Shown here: positions 23,021 through 33,408 of the stretch, piece by piece
Numbering within the stretch: the stretch's first letter is position 1
Layout: every line of letters begins with the position of its first letter
Source of the DNA: Termitomyces sp. T153
Taxonomy: Eukaryota > Basidiomycota > Agaricomycetes > Agaricales > Lyophyllaceae
Assembly (NCBI GenBank): GCA_018296165.2
Contig: JACKQL020000013.1
Coordinates: 62,001-126,000, forward strand
Reading direction: 5' to 3'
Length of the DNA stretch: 64,000 bases
Translations under genes and position numbers: made by a program
Notes under the pieces: generated by a model
The model's database searches: none
What the model was told of the DNA's origin: nothing
The model's input: only the letters and a program-made list of their open reading frames with translations

Positions 23021-24470
23021 ATGTCTGCCGCAAAACAATACGACGAGGAAGAAATAGACGAGGAGATCGACCATGAGGAACACTTTATCTCGCAAGAAGA
23101 CATCCTCGAAGAAGTCGCAGACGACGGCGACGTGCCTATGGACGAAGATGACGAGGACGGCGGCGAATCTTCCGGTCCAGTACAAAACAACTCAGTCCAG
23201 ATCTTTCCAGAACACCGCAAATCCGTCTTCGCAGTGGCTGGGCATCCTACGCAGCCTCTCGCCGCTACTGGGGGAGAGGACGACTTGGGCTATGTCTGGG
23301 ACATAACGGACGGAGAAGTCATCGTCAAATTGACGGGACACACAGACAGTGTAACTTCGATTGCGTGGAGTGCGGATGGGGAGATGATTTCGACAGGAGG
23401 CATGGATGGGAAGATCAGAGTATGGAGGAGAGTGGGCAAGGAGAATTATAGAAATTGGGAATTTTTGACGGAGTTGCAGGGCCCTGATGAAATCATGGTA
23501 TGTATATCACATTCTTGCAGGCCAGCGCGTTGGGCTCAATTGGTTTGTAGTTCCTTAGGTGGCATCCAAAGGGCAACGTTCTACTGGCTGGATCAAATGA
23601 TTCGACTGTCTGGCTATGGCAATGTATGTTACCATTTTTTCCCTAAATTAGGCGCCCATTTTTACCAATCGCGTTAGTACCCTCTGGTAACACAATGCAG
23701 GTCTTTGCGGGTCATTCTGGCGCAGTAAATTGTGGTGAATTCACGCCAGATGGTACGTACAGGGCCCTTGTAAATTTCCCTTCTCTTTACTGACCGTATC
23801 ACAGGCAAAAGAATAGTGACTGCATGCGCGGATGGAATCCTAATGTTCTGGGATCCTCGATCTCCAACACCACTTTTCAAACTAACACCTGGAGACGGGC
23901 GATTCAATCTCGATGGCATCACGTCCCTCAAAGTGAACCCTTCGTCTACCCTAGCTGTTATCGGTGGTGCAGCAGGCGGCGTACGCATTATTGGCTTAAA
24001 CAAGGGCGAGGTCGTCGCCACGCTCGGCGGACACACAGAGGGCGAAAGTATCGAAGCTATCGAATTTGTAGACCTTCCTGGGGCAGGGGCAGGGGCGGGT
24101 GTTGCTATCACCGGCGCGACCGATGGGAAGGCTTGTATCTGGGACCTGGGCACGATGCGGTTACGTGCTACACTTGAACATTCCGTACGTCGTCCTCTTG
24201 TACAGGGAGATTGAGATACCTGACCGTTTTTAGGATGCTATTACGAAACTCTTGACCCATCCTGCTCCCAAGGGGTACCTCGTCGTGAGCGCGTCTGCTG
24301 ACAAAACTCTACGTACTTGGGATGCGCGGACGGGCACACTTGTACGGGAACATACAGGACACAAGGCGGCGGTGCTGGACGCGTCGCTCGGTCTAGAAGG
24401 TTCGGTTGTAATCAGTGCTGGAGACGATGGGTTTGCGCTTGTGTTTACAACGGAGGCGGTCGAGGAGTGA
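23021..24470 (+). CDS. WD40 protein, Sqt1/AAMP-like (60S ribosome assembly, Rpl10 chaperone)
   Basis: The first ATG is at 23021. An acidic N-terminus (YDEEEIDEEIDHEEHFISQE) precedes WD40 repeats, as in yeast Sqt1 and animal AAMP. Recognisable blades are VFAVAGHPTQPLAATGGEDD, GHTDSVTSIAWSADG, PDEIMFLRWHPKGNVLLAG (joined over an intron, acceptor at about 23554), VFAGHSGAVNCGEFTPDGKR, FNLDGITSLKVNPSS, AITKLLTHPAPKGYLVVSAS and TGHKAAVLDASLGLEGSVV, with WD-type ends such as GYVWD and ACIWD. Sqt1 binds nascent Rpl10/uL16 and delivers it to the 60S subunit; the same role is inferred here. About five exons, all intact. The gene is divergent from PDI and followed after 309 bases by the DUF155 gene on the same strand. 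Confidence 0.85.
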
Positions 24471-24779
24471 TTGAATATTTCGAATTCCACAAAAAAAGGA
24501 TCACAAGGAATGGCTTAACTTTCCATAGAGTGATTGTTTCTGTGGCAAATGGTGCTGAATTGACAAGTGCTTCGTGGGGTGGTTATCCATTCGTTATTGT
24601 TCGTAATACACAACGGTTGGATCAATGTGGTAAAAGACTTCAGGGCCCAGTCGTCAGTGGACACTCAAAAAGAGAACTAAACTATAGTATAGCATCTTTG
24701 AGGTAATTTTCAGCGTTGGGTGATACGCCGAAAGTTGAAGTTAGTTTGGCTATAATTGTAAATTGAAAAACGTTCCACC
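24471..24779. other. Intergenic, no gene recognised
   Basis: 3'-UTR of the WD40 gene and the upstream region of the DUF155 gene. No structured element was recognised. Confidence 0.5.
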
Positions 24780-26156
24780 ATGTTGGGTAGCCTTCGTCTG
24801 TCGCTTGTCCACTATCATCAAGCTCCCATCTCCCATCGGTCATTTATTTCTGTTTTCCGTCATACCCGCTCGTTCACAGCCTCCGCTCATGTCTCCAACG
24901 ACATCGACGAGCCACCCAAAGCCAAACCGAAAGCAACGACTCCCCTCCGCCGTTCAGCCTCAGCATCCCTCCCGATTCGGGAAACACGCACACCCACCCG
25001 TGGCGACATCCAAACGGTCTTTACCCTCACTACTGCAGAACGTTACCTTCTTTCTCGCTTCCGTCTTCACCCTAATCTCCCCCCTCGCGCACAAACTCTC
25101 AATGAGTCACTTTGGATACCAAAATGGGGGAAACCGGGCAAGGAGGGTGAAGTTTTCATCTTTTCCAACGGAAGTTTTGTCTGCTGGGGCCTAAAAGAAG
25201 AAGATGCACGTCTCTTTGCGGCCGAGGTCATCGACTTGGTCCCGGGTGTCAAGGTTGCACCTCTCGCAGACGCAGAGACAGAAGAACTCGAGTTTGTTGT
25301 AGATCCTATCGAGTTGGGTGCATATTTTCTAAGTAAATATAATACTGACTCTGAGGTGCACCAGGAATACACGTTTGCAGGGAGACCTGATCATTCTTGG
25401 CCAAACGGTGCCTCCGAGCTCGACACGAACTTCTTTCAAGAACCTGCCGCCTATGGTCCTCCCTGAAGAGACCCTTTTAGCCCGATACGCGTACTCTCAA
25501 GCTCTTTCGCGCTCTACGGCGCTGTCGGCACTCGAAGTTTCACTGGACGAGTATTTGACGTCAATGGCTCAGTTACCTCATTCTCTGATGAAAACGGGCA
25601 AACCTGGCATGGGTCGGGTGCAGCTGATCAAAAAACTGGGTGAACTTATGAAGTTCAGGCAAGGTCTCAACCTCAATCGCGAGAATTTTAGTGATGTGCC
25701 AGACTTTTACTGGGCTGAACCTGAACTTGAACGTGTGCACTCTAACATCCTCACCTTAATCATTTCTCATTTGCACAATCCTTAGGTCATTTCAATTCAA
25801 TGACTGACGCTCTCGACGTCAAAGAGCGTACCGCGTCTGTCAACGACAAGATCACTTACGCAGCAGAGGCTCAATCAGTCCTACGACAGCTTTTAACCGA
25901 GGTATCGTACTTCGCTCCGCTATGTCACCAACGCACAATCTGATCTTGCTCAGTCATCTACACATTCTATGGAATTAGTCATCATCGCTCTCATCGCTGT
26001 TGAAGTAGTCATCGTACGTTTGTCCCGATTCCTGATCATCCATCTCATTCATCACTCCGTCCTTAGGCGATCATTCGCGATGGTCCAGAACTCTGGGAAA
26101 TGCTCGTCGGAGATGAGGATGAAAAACACCAAAAGGATAACCTAGCACATAACTAA
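24780..26156 (+). CDS. RMND1/RMD1-type (DUF155) mitochondrial protein
   Basis: The N-terminus (MLGSLRLSLVHYHQAP...RSFTASAH) is Arg/Ser/His-rich without acidic residues, as in a mitochondrial presequence. The DUF155 core is clear: EVFIFSNGSFVCWGLKEED, ETEELEFVVDP, LQGDLIILG, LPEETLLARYAYSQALSRST, LSALEVSLDEYL, then LERHFNSMTDALDVKERTAS, VNDKITYAAEAQSVLRQLLT and a C-terminal hydrophobic helix MELVIIALIAVEVVIAIIR, ending KDNLAHN at the stop 26154-26156. Human RMND1 supports mitochondrial translation at the inner membrane and yeast RMD1 is a relative. The last three introns are standard. Between EFVVDPIELGAYF and GDLIIL (25310-25376) the frame changes, and only a 25-base intron or an unusual acceptor explains it, so this join is unsure. 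Confidence 0.85.
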
Positions 26157-28199
26157 TCCATATGCATGCACGCGTAATCTTGTAGACCGCCCCACTCACT
26201 ATCTGGATATTTTCTTTCCATTTATTCACATTTGTACCAAGATATCATCATCTACAAACAGCATCTCACTCTAATTTTACGCTTTCACTACTCACTGCAT
26301 TCTTTATCCTCCTGAGGTCTTGTTTGATTCTCTCATAGTCAGACCTAGTGTTGTCATTTTCGCACCACAGTAGACCTTATGCGAGCGGCATGTTAGGCAT
26401 TTTTGGGGGTATTACGCCATGCCTAGGACAGTCGGGATCGAAATATGTGATCATATCAATCGACCGTATACATAACAAAAAGACTGGCCATAGTGGAAAG
26501 ACTGGCCATAGCGGAATATGGCGGAGGGTGTCATCCGCAGGACCGCGCTATAATTATGTGCACGTACTCCTCATCAAGGTCCTTCGAATCCCTGTTAGCG
26601 GGCGAACTCACATATGCATCCAACTCGCCTTTGGCTTCTGGTTCAACCCACATTTTTTCTCTGGGATCAAATATTGAATAATTGCTCGATCTGGTCCAAG
26701 GCGAGACTCTCGCTGTGGAAATGTCGCCTTCTCATGTACAAGTCCACAACCTGCAGCCGGGTTCAACCAAACGCCCGAGTTCAAATCGCTTGCTCTCTCT
26801 CACACGTGCCACAAACACGCCGAGTTTAGTAGCAGTGGCTGACTGGTCAAGGTTCTGTTTCCGTGAGAAAGGTTCGCGGATCCCAAATACTGAGGGTCAA
26901 AGTATGAGTATAGACAACATTGGGGGTATATAGGACTTACTCGATACTCGATCGCCCCCATCCCTTCTCTTCCATCTACTTCCACCTACTCCCAGCATCC
27001 CATGCATCCTCCGCTTTATGGGCTTGAGCTCGCCGGTCCGAGTCAGCGCTCTCCTGGTGAGTGCTTTGTCGTCATGCGTCAGGCCTTGCTCATCGTCTTG
27101 CTCACATTGCAGCATTTCCTTTCATATGTGAGCAGTAAATGACTTCCTCGCCGTTTCACGTCATTGTTTCTAGCGCCCCAATGCGTTTTATTCATTCGTT
27201 GTGCTCGCCCGTCACACAATTTATTACAGTCGGTGGCGTTACTTTCCAGCCGGCCGATGTCGTTCTAAGCGCTTCAAATACGCTTCGCTCCATTCGTCAT
27301 GCTCGGGATGCAACTTATTATGTGGGTGTACATCGCCTCTGATAGTCGGCGTCGTGGCTGACAACCTTTCTTTTCCATAGCAGGCGCATCTTGGTTCCAT
27401 TTTCTATTGAGACCCCTTGTCAGAGTCACTATGACCAAGCGGCCTCTCCGACTGCCCTAAACGGGCTAGAAAGATTGAGCGACAGATTGTGGACAGTATG
27501 ACCGGCCTCGTCCTAGGCGGGCAGTCATGATCCCGCCTTGACCGAGGCTGACACTGTCCAGTTCGACTCGGGTGTTCTCTGGTCTTTATTTTTCTCTCCA
27601 AATCCTTATTTTTTGCTGAGGGGCGAGTCAGTGTTAATACATTGGTGGCCTTCCTGACTCCCTCTCTAGGGCTGGGAGGATCGGTGACACTGGGGGTTGG
27701 CCAGCGACCTTCGCAGTGATTGACCAAACTGTCACTTATCCTGACCAGACAGTGTAAGGGCGCTCATTGCGAGGATAAACCTTTCCCAGTCACGACTCAT
27801 TTCGAATTTCTTCACCACAATACTTTCTTCGGGGTTACCCATTTTAATTCGATGACTTTGATGAAAACTGGCAGCCATTTCATTCACGTATACAGACATT
27901 CTCAAACCAAGGCTTGTGCCCGTGAGGGTAATGGTTACCAGTTCTTTGTCTTCATCTTTCCAAAACCAATTATAATAATCCTCTTACTTTTTTTCGCCTT
28001 TTCATCGTTCTGACCCTAACCCTAAACGTGGGTTTTCCAGGACATCTCACTCAGCATCTTCAGCAGTGAAATATTTGTATTGAAGATTTATCCGGCAGAC
28101 ATGATTATCGTCGACTTCATTACAAGAAATTGAAAGGTATGTTACACATTCCCGACCAGAGAACCAGAAAGCCTCTTCATCATGAATCATTGTAACTTA
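26157..28199. other. Long intergenic stretch, no gene supported
   Basis: Two kilobases with only short frames. Two 17-base near-identical units (AGACTGGCCATAGTGGA / AGACTGGCCATAGCGGA) sit at about 26482-26516. A frame at 26493-26933 on the plus strand is interrupted by a TAA at 26679-26681 and matches nothing I recognise. A telomere-like CCCTAACCCTAAA lies at 28014-28026. Confidence 0.4.
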
Positions 28200-28338
28200 G
28201 GATAAGTGCATCATATTTGTCATGGCGATCAGAAAATTTCTGTCCGCGCTACTGATGAGCTTCTTCATTGTAACGCCGGATCAAGTGCATTGTATCTGTC
28301 ACGGTGAAAGATCAGAAAACTCCTCTGTCCGCGCTATC
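28200..28338. repeat. Imperfect tandem duplication at the 3' end of the oxidase gene
   Basis: A block of about 57 bases (28200-28256, with the landmark TCTGTCCGCGCTA) repeats with changes at 28278-28338, where it encodes the last residues and stop of the multicopper oxidase. The extra copy lies just downstream of the stop. Confidence 0.65.
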
Positions 28339-30986
28339 GATAACCTACGCTGGGCAAAGAGCATTCCAAGCTTTAGATGGCTTAGTTTCTTTCTGGATCG
28401 CCTCAGGATCAGCAACCATAACGGTGGCGAGACCAGCTGCCTTATGCCAGAAGATGTGACAGTGGAAGAACCATGGGCCTATAAAATTGGTAACAGTGTT
28501 TCTGCTTAATAGGGTAGTCGAAGGTGTATGTCAACGTAAACGTACCGGCGTTGTCGGTCCTGAAGCGGATAGTCGTTCCAGAACCTCCTACACCAACGAC
28601 CTGACGGTGGTGTAAGATCAGCCGAATCGCACGAATGTGTGAAGATACCCACATCACGACGGATGGGATTGACTGTGTTAATATCGGTGGATGACATGGA
28701 TTTGATGACCCAGAAGTTATTCTGCGGTAATGCCTTTTAGATGAACGATGATCGTCAATTAAGAAGTCGCTTACACCGTGCAAATGAAGTGCTATGTTTT
28801 ATGAAGTGGTGAATATAGGTCATTAGTTTGAAAGTGGAAAAGGGGTGCATACGGTGAGCGTCATCATCATCACTAGAGGCAATTGATCAGCTAGGTCATC
28901 TATGTGTTGCGCGGAACTACTCACGTAGGGGGGAATGAAATCTGGACGGTCTTGTTTGCAGGTAGAACGAAGGTGTTCTCGGTGACATTGAAGTCGACCT
29001 GAGTATCAGCTCCGGCGAGAATTTGGTTGAGGGTTGGGACTTTGGGGGGCAAGTAAGATACATTATTGACGTTCCAGATAGCGGCATTGGGGACCTGACA
29101 AATGCTTAGGAAGACTAGAGAGATTAAAGTTGAGAAACTTACGACTGTGAGGTCAAGGGTAATGTTAACATCGGGAGTAGGAGCCTGTAATTGGCTGTTT
29201 CAACATCAAATATTTTACAGAAGAGAAAGTTGGACATGCCGGAATTGCATCAAGGGGCTATGGGAGATATGAGTGTTGGTCTATGTAAACATAGTGAGGT
29301 GTGCGTACACGAAGATCAGCTTCAACGAGGCTGGTGCCGTTGGCGGGGCCAGCGGTCCATGGAGTAGTCGGCTCGGCGATAGGTGCGCCCTTGTATCGCA
29401 AGATAGAGCGACTCAAAGTAGCGTTTTCTGGGAGCCGTCAGCAAGTCATACCAAGCGCCTTTCAGTGATCTTACGGTGTAAGTTACGTGCGGGAGAACCG
29501 CCAGTGAAAGGCGCGTTCAGCCAATAGTTCGCTACAGGCTGGTCAGCCGTGATCTGTATTTCGACATTTTAGAATATCTGGGAACGAAGCGAGGGGCGCC
29601 ACATACGACCACAGAATAACGCTGTCCAGCCAACATTTCGATCAGGTCGACTGTGTGAGGAACGGTTGCGACACCATCGGCTTCAATGATAGCTTTGAGA
29701 AATATTAGCCTCTGAACGACTTGCACATGAAACTTCAGATCTTACTCAGAGGGTGATTGTCAATAGACACAGTGAAGACATTGCGCGCAGATTCGTTGAT
29801 GATGCGGAGGCGATAGCGCTTTCCAGAGACGACTTGTGTGACAGCGAAAGGAACTTCCGGTCCACCTTGGAATCGTCCGATACCGTTGACTGTGCCTGAA
29901 TCCGAAATTGGGACAACACCATCTCCCTGATAGGCCGCAAGCAAGGTCTCTGAGGAGGTTTGCCACCAATCACCTGGAATGAAGGTAAGCCATGGAAGCT
30001 AGGTTGGCGACTGGAGGTTTGAAGGTATTTACCGAGTTGAATTATCTGTAAAGCTCATTAGTATACAGTCTTTCAACTACTGCAGGATGGAAAACTGACC
30101 GTGCTAAGATCATCGACGTCGTACAGGTGAGCCAGAGGATCTTGTGGATCTGGGGACCCCATTCAGACCTGTATCAAACAAAATACATCCGAATGCTACA
30201 AACCGTAAACGATGAGGGGACCACGAAGGCCCTAGGTTAAGGACAGATCATGTAGGTGCCTGCAACCTGAATGCTAAACTTGAACTTACATCAACATATT
30301 GGACGCTCAACTCGCTAATGAAATATGTCTGAGCTATCAGACACAAATAGCCGACGTGTATTTGCATACCTGTGATACCAGAAGGTACCGGTCTGATCGC
30401 CTAAGGACACTTCGTAGATATAGCTGGCATTCGGTGCGATGGGACAAGTAGTAACAAAAGCAGAGCCCTCGTTATACGCGTTCTGGGTGGTCTGGAAGAC
30501 GCCATCAAAGCTCTGCGGGAGAAGGTTGGTCACTAATTTAGAAAAAGCAGCGTATTCCTAAAGATACTTACGACTGTAGTGCTGCGGCGCATGGTGGGAT
30601 CAGTCTTTCAAAAGTCATATTAGCTCGTTCTCCCGCGGAAATGACACAAGTCTCATACCAGCTTGTTATTGACAGTTACTCGAAGCGTCTGCCCCTTGAC
30701 CGCAGTAATGGCGGGGCCAGGATATCTATATTTGTTGTTACGAGTTGTCTTGCAGGACAGTCCAGAGAGTCACTTACTGGCCGTTTGCCACAACGGTGCC
30801 TATGAGGTGAATACTCGATTAGATAGATTTGTGACAGTCTAATTCTTACTTACTCCTCATCTGACCATCTGGGGCCAAATCCTTGTTGGCAATGTCAAGT
30901 GTAAATGTCTTGACACCACTAGGGGCCGCAAAAACAGGATGAGGCCGTAAGAACGCGAAAAGAGTGGATACGAGAAGTAACTGCAT
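28312..30986 (-). CDS. Secreted laccase-like multicopper oxidase with lost N-terminal copper ligands
   Basis: Start at 30986 with signal peptide MQLLLVSTLFAFLRPHPVFA, then VKTFTLDIANKDLAPDG, the usual laccase opening. More than fifteen short introns. Later landmarks are YDVDDLSTIIQLGDW, YRLRIINESARNVFTVSIDN, LIEMLAGQRYSVVVTADQP, NYWLNAPFTGG and VNPIRRDVVGVGGSGTTIRF. Copper motifs: L3 (HPLHLHG) and L4 (HCHIFWHKAAGL, with the type-1 Cys) are intact. L1, normally HWHG, reads SFDG (30501-30512). L2, normally HSH, reads HSE (GTFWYHSELSVQYVDG). So three of the four histidines from the first domain are absent and the trinuclear copper site should not form normally, while type-1 copper could. The frame is open throughout, which suggests selection for another role. 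A TATA box lies 40 bases upstream. Stop 28312-28314. Confidence 0.87.
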
Positions 30987-31024
30987 ATTTGAGTACTTGA
31001 GGGATCTCTGGCGTCTTACCCTCC

Positions 31025-31032
31025 CTTTTATA
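31025..31032 (-). promoter_or_regulatory. TATA box of the multicopper oxidase gene
   Basis: TATAAAAG reads on the minus strand about 40 bases before the ATG at 30986, which implies a very short leader. Confidence 0.6.
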
Positions 31033-32044
31033 CAAATTCCTGGAGCGTGTGCATATATAACGCGAAAATGCTATTGGTGGATTTGAGGTGTATATCGCAA
31101 TGGAGATTTAGACTGCAAGAAAGCCATGTGGCCAGTTGTGTCCGACGTACGCGTCAAAGGTTGGGACCGGGATTGGTCGAACCATACGGTCCCGAACGGG
31201 GATTTTGAGAAAGAATAAGGGGTAGAGAAGTTGAATGGGGGTGCCAAGGGATCAATGTAGATGTACTTCATCGCAAGGCACCAGAACTGACGTTAAGAAG
31301 TTCCGTAATATCCAACAGCAGAGCGACCATCGTAGAAATCTCTTTGCCAAATGGAAGGAACCTCTGTCATATCGTGATCAGCATCATGACTTGGCATGAA
31401 AGGATGATACAACGTCGCATCCAACAGGACATGAGCGGTACGGTCGGAAAGGGCTGATTGAAAGCTCAAAGAACAAGGCGTGTGATCAGATTTGGTGAAC
31501 TTGATGCGATGGCCGGTCTTTATAACCTAGAACAGTGTTCTACCTTTCCCAAGGTGCTGAGTTCTATACTCTATCGGGTACAAATTTGTGGGAATAGAAG
31601 AGAGGTATGTTACCTCGAGTCTCCGGTACCGTGACTCCTTGCCGATGGGAAAAATAGAAAGTAGACCGATTACGCGGACTCACTGTCTCCAAGTGATTTG
31701 AACTTGAAGGAGTGCAGTGTACTGAACAAACTGGAGGCATCTCAAGAAAGAATCGGTGCACTCGAATCCGTGACCAAGATGGGGCATGAGGGAGATTGAT
31801 CGATCGTGATTCAGACCCTATGTACTGTAGCTACAGAATACAGTCAACCTCCATTACAACTTTTGACAAAAAATTACTCACAATGTGACATGTGTGAACA
31901 AGTTCATTCTTCAGTGTCCGTGCTGTACGGAGGCGGAACCGTAGATTCTTTACTCGGGTCAGATGCCATGGATGTGGTGAGAAAGCTTTGATTATCAGTC
32001 GGTAATAGTAGAAGCTGAGAAAGTGTCTTAGATCCAATTAATAT
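31033..32044. other. Intergenic, no gene recognised
   Basis: Upstream region of the oxidase gene and, further right, the flank of a reductase-domain relic. No coding sequence is supported. Confidence 0.45.
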
Positions 32045-32457
32045 TCAGAGGAAAGATTCCAGAACTTCTGGAATGGTGCTGAAAGATAAATTAGACTTGA
32101 CAAGGATTGGCAACCATTCAGTTGTGTGCCCATCAAGCCTGATATCCTTGAAGGGCTGATAAATGTCAATCCAGGAGGATCCTTGCATCATTTTATTGAG
32201 GTCATATGCACACATCTCCTTGACATGAGAGTCTTCCAACAACATTGTGAACCAAGATTGCCTACTGAACCTGTAAGGAGGACAATCACAGGTGATGGAG
32301 CACTAGACTGCGAGACAGGTGGTAGAGGGATGTCAAAACCAGAGGAGTATTTGGCAATCATTGCTTTCATAACTGCTACACTTTGTGAAGTTATATTGCC
32401 TTTGACATACTCTGAGCATTTGAGAGATGAAAGCAAGACAACAAGGTCTTTGAACAA
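32045..32457 (-). pseudogene. Relic of an adenylate-forming (NRPS-like) reductase, start of the reductase domain
   Basis: On the minus strand the translation AMIAKYSSGFDIPLPP is followed by VIVLLTGSVGNLGSQ, the linker and the TGxxGxxG NAD(P)H-binding start of the thioester-reductase domain of fungal adenylate-forming reductases. A frameshift then occurs and the match goes on in another frame as LLEDSHVKEMCAYDLNK and YQPFKDIRLDG. No adenylation domain, carrier domain or rest of the reductase is found nearby, so this is a short leftover of a former or transposed gene. Intact enzymes reduce carboxylic acids to aldehydes after adenylation. Confidence 0.6.
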
Positions 32458-32610
32458 GTCCTTGAAAGTTACGAGTCTACATCCTCGACAAAGGCGAGGA
32501 TGAAGAATGATGAAAATACGAAGAGTTTAACATTACAGTTTGATTTATCCACGCTATCCAGTAAAACGACTTTACCATACTGAAAGACACCAAGCCTCCC
32601 TAAGAACACA

Positions 32611-33105
32611 TCAGTGGCAAAAGGCCGAAACTTTCACATTAGGACATCTGTCTCTCCTCGCAAAAGCCCGGTTGCCACTAGCGAATGCTTGAAACTCATC
32701 CTTCAAGAGATCTAGGTCCGTACCCTGCAATAAACCTGCCTCCTGCAGCTTATCGACAACCCTCATCACCCAGGGCAGGCATTCACCAAACTCGTCGTTG
32801 TCGGGAACTGCTACACTTCCTGCGTAGAGCTTGAGTTGATCAGTCGTTATTGGCCCATCAGAAAGGTCGTGAAGCTTGAGAAGGGTAGTACAGAACATGT
32901 CGCCCTTGACATTTTGTGCCCGCGCTTGATACTGCCAATTTGGCGATTCAGCACGGTCGATGCGAATGTGGACTAAACATCCTGCGGAAGAAGATGTTGG
33001 TATAAGAAGTCCCGCATGTGGAGCCCTAGCTTGTGCAAATCCGATTATATAAAGTGAGCCTATACCGAGGTTAGGTTCGTCGGAGGCTGCCTGTGTCTGT
33101 GACAT
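32611..33105 (-). CDS. Conserved fungal protein of unknown function (164 aa)
   Basis: A single-exon protein starting MSQTQAASDEPN. Its centre, GCLVHIRIDRAESPNWQYQ followed by NVKGDMFCTTLLKLHDLSDG and DNDEFGECLPWVMRVVDKL, looks like a family of small proteins that I recall from basidiomycete and ascomycete genomes without known function. The C-terminus is Arg/Phe/Ala-rich (ASGNRAFARRDRCPNV). No signal peptide, membrane helix or catalytic motif is seen. It is divergent from the Rho exchange factor gene, with 303 bases between the starts. Confidence 0.65.
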   Translation of the reverse strand: MSQTQAASDEPNLGIGSLYIIGFAQARAPHAGLLIPTSSSAGCLVHIRIDRAESPNWQYQARAQNVKGDMFCTTLLKLHDLSDGPITTDQLKLYAGSVAVPDNDEFGECLPWVMRVVDKLQEAGLLQGTDLDLLKDEFQAFASGNRAFARRDRCPNVKVSAFCH

Positions 33106-33408
33106 TTCGTTTTCTTATGGCCGATAAGGCTAGAGAGGGCGTCCAAAATTTGGAAACTCACAATCAACCTATAGAATAACGCGTGCGGCTCAACGCGGGC
33201 AATGTATAGGTGACTGACTTATACTGAAGACCCCGGATCAAATGAGGATTCCGAAAAGAGCAGCCAGCGTGCAACTTTCTTCACGTTTCTGACCCAGCAC
33301 GCGCGGAGGAGACAAGGCCCGGGTAGCGTTCAAGGTCGTCCAAAGCTATGTTTGAAACTCCGCCCACTATCCATGCTCATACTGAGCCTGGCTAAAACGT
33401 CCTGAGCA

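Noticed and set aside
24763..25194. Overlapping plus-strand frame of 143 codons at the start of the DUF155 gene
   Set aside because: It begins at a TTG and lies in a different frame from the clear DUF155 motifs; it is a shadow.
27404..27727. Minus-strand frame of 107 codons in the long intergenic stretch
   Set aside because: Charged, low-similarity sequence with no motif, exon partners or promoter-like context.
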